A program made the position numbers and the translations under genes. DNA of 64,000 nt, from assembly GCA_030340625.1 (NCBI GenBank), contig JAOPHQ010002291.1, positions 1-64,000 on the forward strand. Reading direction: 5' to 3'. The notes under the pieces are model-generated. The model did no database searches. It saw only the letters and a list, made by a program, of their open reading frames with translations, and was not told the DNA's origin. Within the stretch, counting starts at the first letter, position 1. Every line of letters starts with the position of its first letter. Source of the stretch: Merluccius polli. Lineage: Eukaryota; Chordata; Actinopteri; Gadiformes; Merlucciidae. Positions 58,092-64,000 of this stretch are shown here, one piece after another.

Positions 58092-61000
58092 GCCCTGTTC
58101 CCACCTGGTATTAACATGTGGTTTTGGAGATTCAAACCCGAACGGACAGATCTAACTACGTCAGTTCACACTTGGTAAAATGTGATCGGAGATCGGATCG
58201 GATCTCACGAAGGAGGTCTGGAGGAACCAGATCTCAATGTGTGATGGGTGCGTGCACACATGTACCATGTTACATCATGTTAATACCCGGTGGGAACAGG
58301 GCCTCTGTGTGTGTGTGTGTGTGTGTGTTGGCCTTCTGGTACATTCAGTATCTGCTGCATAAGCGTTTGACCCCGTCTCAGTTTGATTGCCACTTTTTGT
58401 CCCTCCCTTTTCCCTAAACCGTTTTTGGACCAAAATTGCTGTAAGTGGATTACGACGATGACTGCCATAGATGCGGCATTCATTCACAAAAGGGTTTATG
58501 AGCCAAGAGCTAAGAAGGGCAAAGTTATGGTCGCATGGTGGGAATATCGAAGCCCTGCGATACGATAAAGATGCGGTGAAAGAAGAACTTACTTAACTCA
58601 TTTTCATGCCATTATGTTTATGCCTGCAAGAGGCTAAGACATTAGCCTCTATCCTCCTGGTTATAATGCTAAACAAATGCTAACCTCCCACTTTTCCAGA
58701 TGCACCAGTCCCTCTGGTCCTCTGTATTAATAACCACAAAGGATCATTTGTAGTAATGTGTGGGACGTCACTTCTAGCTTGATGAAGTGTGACTTTTTCA
58801 AATATCATAGTCCTAGTAGCATTCCTAAGAGCAAATCAACAGACACACTTGTTATCTAAATAGCAAGACACATTATTGCGTAAGCGTTTGTCAGACGGCA
58901 AGCGATCAAGACAACATTGTTTGCAGTAGAAGAGTGGCCTACTTATTAACTATTCTTACTTTCTCAAGTAAATGAATGTTGTGGGATCATGTCTGGGTAC
59001 TAGTTTAACACCTGCCTTGGACAACGTTTTCAACTCTGTTGTAGCCATTACAGTAACAGTCCCATAGAAAGGAAAAAATAGCAAGGAATAACAGTCGGGA
59101 AAACCCAAAGCCAAAGTGGGAATAGTGTGTGTGTGTGTGTATAAGCGCAGCTCTGTTCACAGAGCATTATTGCAAGAAACACTTGTACACACTCACTCAT
59201 CACATGTCAAAGCATACAACACAGCTTTAGCATTCCTCCCTGCCCACTGGGTCCAAGGCACCACGGGACATTCATTCAGTCTCTGGCAAAACATTCATTC
59301 ATTCAATCTTCATATCATCTTGATAAATCATTCAGCGCAAGCTCTCATTTACAATAATGCCAAGAATATACAACGAATACAGAAAATACAAAACAGAATC
59401 AATTAAACAATTAAAAGTCACTGCAGACTGGGGTGAAAGGGTTGGTTCATAAGGATTTAAGATGAACAATGGATACTGAATAATGTATTGAGTTTTAAAG
59501 TACATTGTGGGACGTTCAAGGTGCGACCATCCCTCCACATCATAGAGATTAGAACCTGGGTGCAAAAAAAAGGTCTTGCCGCTTTTTGTAACTTCAGACC
59601 ACCATAAGCTGTTGGCAGAGCCGCAGAGCGTGTACTGTAGACCGGTTCAAAGTGGGTCTCCAGTTTGAGCAGAGGACATGACCTGCTAACCTACCAGCTG
59701 TTCACGCCAGGGAGGAAGCAGCTCCTACAAATGCTTCACATCAGCATGCCGGAGCAAGGGGTCAGTTTTTCCGGCCCTGCTGCCACACCTGAACTGATGA
59801 TATCAGTTCTGGAGCGCAACATAAGCAGCTCTGGTCCCTTTACCACGAGTTGAATTGGACCTATTCAGTGCTATGTTGCCTGCATACATACTACATACAA
59901 AAGTTCAAAGTTCAAAAAGTCTTTCTTGTCCCGAGGAGAAAATTGGTTGTGCAGCAGGAGCACACATTCAGCAGAGTATGCATCACGCCGCGTATTACAA
60001 GACAAGGAGCCAAAACATGCAGTTAATATACAGGTATATATATATATCCAATATAAGAGCCTATATCATTATTACCTGTAGTCACTGATTCAGCATGTGC
60101 ATTTTAGTCAGATCATTATCATCCAAATGGCATCCAGTAGAGGCATCCACATCCTCAAACACAGAGCTGTGTCTGGCCACTGAATGAATCATTACTCTCT
60201 TTTTTTGGCCAATAAGAGTTCAGTAAGGGTTGTGCTTTCTATAAGAATGCATCTTACTAAAATGTCTATTGTTTTAATTGATTTTCCAAGTACATTTACA
60301 TACTGTCTTGTTGCAGAATTTGAGTGGAGGGGAACGGAGAACTTGAAATACTGCACCCCAAGTGCACCCCAATCTCTACCCAATGGCTCACCCCCACCTT
60401 GGCGGTGTCCCTCTGCATTCTGTCCCAGCTTCTCTCTCCCTCTCTCCCTCTCTCCCTCCCTCCCTCCCTCGCGCTCTCTCTCCTCCCGTGGTCCTGTGCT
60501 CGCTGGCTGCCCTGCATGAGAAACATCTCCAAAACAATGTCATGTGTTCTCCCTCCGTGTTCATGTTGCACTGTCAGCGTGCGCACGCTTGCAACGCTAA
60601 CTAACGCTCGGTGCTGATATTCCTCTTTAAAGAACAATGTTTTTTTCTTTCCCAGGGAGAGCTGGTTCAAGGGGGTTGGATGGTATTTGTGTAGGAAGCA
60701 TGTCAGGAGTGGGACTGAACGGGACCTTCAGTTGCAGTCCCGCTAAGCTGTGTGCTGCTGGGCAGCCGGGGCATTCTTCCTCCGTCTCCCTGTCCCATGA
60801 GCCTTCAGTGCCCTGGACAAAGTTGCCTTTGTGCGGTCGTGGCTCTTGGCGAAGAGAGCAACACAGAGCTTTGAAAATTGCGTTTGAATGATGGGATTTT
60901 TATTTCGGTCCCTCCTTTCTGTGCTCGCTCGCCCTCCTTTTTCTGCTTTCACTATAAACCGACCCCCCCCCCCCCCCCCTCCTCATCTCCCCCATCTCCC

Positions 61001-63824
61001 CTCCTCAACCCCCACCCCCCCCGCTCCCCTCCTCTTCTAACTTTTATCCTGGCAACTGTTGGACGGAGACAGTATTGCGTTACCAATCCAAGCCCTCACA
61101 GTTTGCTCACAGTTTTTTTTTTTTTAAATGCTGCTGCACAAACAGCGTGAGTCTGTCTCTTCTGCATTCGTTTTTTCCCCCCTTCTAAATATTCCACATG
61201 GAGGTTTATCCAGATGGAGAGAAATCAATCAATTCCTCCAAATCTCTACCTGTGGCGGGATTGTTCACTGCTTCCAGACACAAACAGGCCGAAACGCTTG
61301 GCGGAGGATTCGAACCCGGCTAGCTGTTGATAGTGGATCTCACACTGTGTTATTACTGCACACAGCTGCAGAGACATCCGTCTGTGATCTGTACACACGG
61401 CATCGCAACATGAGCTCCATTCACTCAATAATGCTCTTATTTTGAGCTGTGGGCTGTAGATGCGTTAAAAATGCAGATGTGTGTGAATGAACAAAATAGT
61501 ACCACCGTGTTATTAAACAGATTGCTATGACTTAGGGCTAGTTGCAGCTTGTGTCCAAGGTTGTGTGTGTAAGCAGATAGCTGCTTTGCACCTAGCAATC
61601 TTGTGTGTGTGTGTGTGTCTGTGTGTGTGTGTGTTTGTGTGTGTACCCATCCAGCCGCTACAAGTTGTTGATACAATCGTACCTTGGGAGTCATAAATTG
61701 TCTTTGCTGTGCTGACTTGTTGCCAGTTAACACAGAGCCAATGCTGCTGACTGTCTGAATGGTTCACTACGTGAATAGGTAACGTAATGTTATTGCTCAG
61801 CGTACAACTTACTTACATGATGTTATAATCTTGATAGATACGGGGAATCTGGGGACATCTGTCCATGGGAAAGTTTGAGTTTGACCGCTGAATGAGAGTT
61901 GAATGTTTTAGATACAGTGTGTATGCTAAAGCTTCTTTTATTACGGTGCATGTATTCTAGTCATGAAACAATTATTAATTACAGATGATTTGCCATATGG
62001 TAAGAAGTGTCAGCAGTCATGATGCTGAAGCATTGATTGAATGTGATCATATTCACACGCATTCTTTGCGCTGCAGAGGCAAGGCCATCTTCATCGGGAC
62101 GGTGAGTGTCGTTCTGCAGGGAAATACGTGAATAGGTCGCTGTGCACCATCTCGTTTGAACTGATGAACTGATGAACTACGCTCCCCACTTGTTACGCAA
62201 CCTCATTTCAGTGGTTCGACATGGGACTCGGCGGGGCACTGGGTGGCTGGTACGACCAATACGGGAGTTTGTGTGGAGGGTTGAAGGTTTTCTGGAGGGA
62301 GGGCCTGCTCATTAAAGGCTTTTCACAACCACCACCGCCACCAGCGAGACAAAAATAGGGGGTTTTAGGTGCAAGGATTTCTCGCCACAGTTAACATCAG
62401 ACTGCTGTTAAGAGCCGACTGGTGTTAATCCTCCGTAAACTATAATGTGTACTCTACATGCAGTGCTTCTGTAGGACCACCGTGTTTGTCTCGATTATAT
62501 GCTGTAGGGTAGATAAAAAGGTTCAATCATCTTGACTCATTCACAGCTGGGATCTTTCTCACAGGAATACTTTAATGTAAATTGTGTGTTTGTGTTTGTG
62601 TGTGTGTGTTTACTTTGCTTTGTGTGTGTGTGTATTTGTGTGTGTGGAAGCTCGAATAACAGTTGGCACCAACAAGCTTGAATGCATCAATGCATGGCCG
62701 AAAGTTTCGGGGATACCTTGCACTTGTTTGACGATCTTTATTTCATATAATGATGGATCCTCCTGCGATTCCTCGCGGCTCCCTTTTGGAGAGGCACCGG
62801 TGCCTGACTAAATATTCAAATGAGCGGACGAGGGGAAGGAAAGCACAGCCTCTTACATAAGAGAATAGGCCGGTTTGTGACCCGATTCTTAATTGTTAAT
62901 GAGGCGGGGGGGGGGTGAGGGGCAGGGCAACGTGCCAACCACCGGGGAACCAATGGTGAGAGGGCAGAGGAGGAGGAGGAGGAGGAGGAAGACGAGGGGG
63001 AGGTTTTGGAGGCCCTAGCATTGGGGACACAGCCACTGAGGGGACCCCCCTGGACCCCCCCCCTTCAGACCCCCCTTCCCTCCCACCTGGTACACAGAGC
63101 GAGCGACCGGAGGGAACGCTCCTCACTTTCACCCGGGGCTCTTTAAGGGGTCTTCATCAGCTGCTGTCTGGTTGATAAGCGCCGCCGGAGGACAAGGGGG
63201 ACGCATCGCTCAGCCATATCTACGCACGACCCGACCCTCCTCATCCTCACACCCACCCCTCCCCTACCCCCAACACCCAACCTCCCATCCACACCCACCC
63301 ACCTTTCCCCCCCACCCCTACCCCCCCCCCCCCCTCTCCCCCCCTCTCTCTCTCTCTCTCTCTCGCTCTCTCTCTGACGGAGTATCACAAGAAAAAAACG
63401 GGGTCCCCCAGTGCGTCGCAGAGATGTCAAACAACAACAATAACCAGGAGGAGAAGGACCAGGAGAAGGACCAGGAGGATGCCGGGGCGGAGGAGGAGGA
63501 GAGGGGAGAGGGCGATGGGGTGAAGATCCCGCCGCCGCCGCCACCACCACCACCACCGCCTCCTCCGCCACCTCCTCCTCCTCCTCCGCCTTCCTCCTCG
63601 GACCCAGAGGGCAAGGCCGATCGGTCAGTGGGGGACGGGACGACCGGGAGGCAGCCGTTGACCCGCAGTATCTTCCCTCTGTCCGCAGTCTCGCCGGCGG
63701 CGGAGCGGATCCGGTTCATCCTCGGCGAGGAAGACGATGGGCCGGCGCCGCCCCAACTCTTCACGGAGCTGGACGAGTTGCTCTCCGTGGACGGGCAGGA
63801 GATGGAGTGGAAGGAGACGGCCAG
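47605..63824 (+). CDS. slc4a4: Electrogenic Na+/HCO3- cotransporter NBCe1, N-terminal exons
   Basis: NBCe1 moves Na+ with bicarbonate/carbonate across the plasma membrane in kidney, pancreas, brain and eye. Exon 47605-47678 (acceptor TACTACTACAG) starts with ATG 47606 and encodes MEDEAVLDRGASFVKHVCDE, the NBCe1-B start. Exon 52765-52938 encodes HHTVYIGVHVPKSYRRRRRH, the basic IRBIT/autoinhibitory region, ending SILKPL in phase 1. Exon 63689-63824 encodes SPAAERIRFILGEEDDGPAP, PPQLFTELDELL and GQEMEWKETA, ending in phase 2 (AG|GTAGGA). The join to exon 3 makes the conserved Ile-Ser-Pro. Only the start of the cytosolic domain is here; the transmembrane part lies to the right. Confidence 0.93.
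47679..52764. other. slc4a4 intron 2
   Basis: No exon or gene recognised. It contains a C/A run near 48914, LINE-like tails near 50548-50606 (AAAGAGCTTTATTGACATGG) and 51360-51392, a short (CT)n near 50763 and a poly-G at 52384. The rest looks unique. Confidence 0.6.
53455..53935. repeat. GT-rich minisatellite, unit about 90-110 bp
   Basis: The words GCAGGCTTCATGCATGTGTG, GTATGTATGT and AGGCCCCATACGTGCATGTG recur four to five times, separated by pure (GT)n of variable length. Confidence 0.88.
54185..54228. repeat. (GA)n/GACA tract
   Basis: Purine-rich AGAGACAG and (GA)n microsatellite. Confidence 0.85.
54934..54975. repeat. (ATT)n microsatellite
   Basis: About 14 ATT units. Confidence 0.9.
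55097..55146. repeat. (GT)n microsatellite
   Basis: About 24 GT units. Confidence 0.9.
55672..56170. repeat. Tandem duplication of a MITE-like block
   Basis: Two copies spaced about 310 bases apart share GAGTGGAGAATGTAGCAACTG, ATCCCGATATTCACGTTTGCG-type sequence and CCAGCCAATCAGAGTGGCGC. The second half of the first copy (55855-55980) recurs inverted at 57200-57330. Confidence 0.8.
56549..56925. repeat. (AGT)n-like triplet array, about 375 bp
   Basis: Nearly pure AGT with scattered ACT, AAT, GGT and ATT variants. On the plus strand it reads as poly-Val or poly-Ser, which is not a gene. Confidence 0.95.
57200..57330 (-). repeat. Inverted copy of the 55855-55980 block
   Basis: On the minus strand it contains ATCCGAAG, GTAGAGCAAC and the complement of GTTGATGGTTAACACAGAAC in the same order as 55855-55980. 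It may be the other arm of a MITE whose middle includes the AGT array. Confidence 0.75.
57496..57522. repeat. (GGC)n tract
   Basis: About eight GGC units, short and GC-rich. Confidence 0.85.
58090..58303. mobile_element. MITE with GGCCCTGTTCCCACC termini
   Basis: Termini GGCCCTGTTCCCACC and GGTGGGAACAGGGCC are inverted, and the next bases GGTATTAACATG pair imperfectly with CATGTTAATACC. The element lies inside a GT microsatellite, which hides the target duplication. It has no ORF. Confidence 0.85.
59890..60010 (-). mobile_element. LINE-like 3' tail, minus strand
   Basis: The word CTTTCTTGTCCCGAGGAGAA followed by GGTTGTGCAGCA matches, in antisense, the 3' end of fish Rex1-type LINEs. Only the tail remains. 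Confidence 0.5.
60430..60485. repeat. CT/CCCT-rich tract
   Basis: Pyrimidine-rich CTCTCTCC and CCTCCCTC units within slc4a4 intron 3. Confidence 0.8.
63424..63824 (+). CDS. slc4a4: NBCe1-A-like alternative first exon of slc4a4
   Basis: ATG 63424 opens a frame that runs without interruption through the acceptor at 63688 into the shared exon. The N-terminus MSNNNNNQEEKD is followed by an acidic stretch, 21 consecutive prolines (about 63526-63588) and PLTRSIFPLSAVSPAAERI. Human NBCe1-A ends its unique part with a similar Ser-Ile-Phe...Ser-Ala-Val-Ser-Pro. Valine instead of isoleucine at the junction follows from using the genomic G in place of the spliced A. The 21-Pro insert is unusual. Its use as a real transcript start is inferred from family knowledge. 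Confidence 0.7.
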
Positions 63825-64000
63825 GTAGGATTGCGACGCTCAAACACGCAAACTCGTTGTCTGTCTTCATGCTCACGTCTTAAACGGTGTCAAAAGGTAA
63901 CACCGGAAATGACGAAATAAGAACGAAGAGTTGAGGGGTGAGTTACAGCTCGATCCACAGTGTAGTGAATCCTCAGGTCTCGTGTCGTGTGGCTGATTAT
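63825..64000. other. Start of slc4a4 intron after the shared exon
   Basis: It begins with GTAGGA and shows no further feature before the window ends. Confidence 0.7.

Larger units (their letters stand above)
52939..63423. other. slc4a4 intron 3, microsatellite-rich
   Basis: No other gene is recognised. The intron starts with C-rich CACCCACCC repeats (52950-53145), then holds GT-rich, GA, ATT, AGT and CT tracts and several short transposon-like copies. The last 600 bases before 63424 are CpG- and C-rich and may be the promoter of the NBCe1-A-like transcript. Confidence 0.6.

Noticed and set aside
63143..63764. Minus-strand Gly/Ser/Arg-rich frames opposite the NBCe1-A exon
   Set aside because: They are complements of the polyproline and CT tracts; the plus strand has the conserved NBCe1 sequence.

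Overview
The window is nuclear DNA of a ray-finned (teleost) fish. It has vertebrate genes split by consensus GT/AG introns, dense (CA)n, (GT)n, poly-G/C and triplet microsatellites, tRNA-type SINE copies, Rex/L2-like LINE tails, hAT and PIF/Harbinger DNA transposons and a BEL/Pao LTR retrotransposon. Most open frames in it are microsatellite or transposon noise. Genes were modelled by hand from splice signals, reading phase and recognised protein motifs; no database search was run.

Layout. 1-3.4 kb: minus-strand first two coding exons of gldc (glycine decarboxylase); the rest of the gene lies off the left edge. 5.09-5.67 kb: an array of TTACGTAA palindromes. 5.86-6.20 kb: a plus-strand fragment resembling two internal exons of a GLDC gene, the second damaged. 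6.70-8.73 kb: complete 3-exon mboat4 (ghrelin O-acyltransferase), 434 codons plus stop. 9.23-12.20 kb: complete 7-exon minus-strand coq2 (4-hydroxybenzoate polyprenyltransferase), 381 codons plus stop, tail-to-tail with mboat4. 13.35-13.96 kb: a decayed LINE ORF1-like relic. 14.36-17.49 kb: a hAT-type MITE with a 2.65 kb, almost perfect inverted repeat inserted at its edge. 17.74-22.03 kb: a receptor-like gene (signal peptide, C-type-lectin-like domain, fibronectin-III-like domain, one membrane segment) whose first intron carries three nested DNA transposons. 23.06-24.33 kb: a Harbinger-like element with a broken Myb/SANT-like frame. 24.45-36.26 kb: one BEL/Pao retrotransposon with a 5-bp target duplication, near-identical LTRs, a tRNA-Tyr primer site and several breaks, itself invaded by a hAT (containing a Harbinger) and by a second, inverted copy of the Myb element. 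36.3-42.75 kb: two diverged copies of a segmental duplication that includes part of the lectin-receptor exon. 44.4 kb to the right edge: the 5' half of slc4a4 (electrogenic sodium-bicarbonate cotransporter NBCe1), with the NBCe1-B exons and an NBCe1-A-like alternative first exon contiguous with the shared exon.

The genes do not form a pathway: GLDC and COQ2 are mitochondrial, MBOAT4 is an ER acyltransferase, SLC4A4 is a plasma-membrane transporter and the lectin receptor is probably a cell-surface protein. The most informative parts are the nested insertions, whose order can be read from intact target-site duplications; the long inverted repeat; the TTACGTAA array; and an in-frame upstream exon that could lengthen the N-terminus of NBCe1-B.
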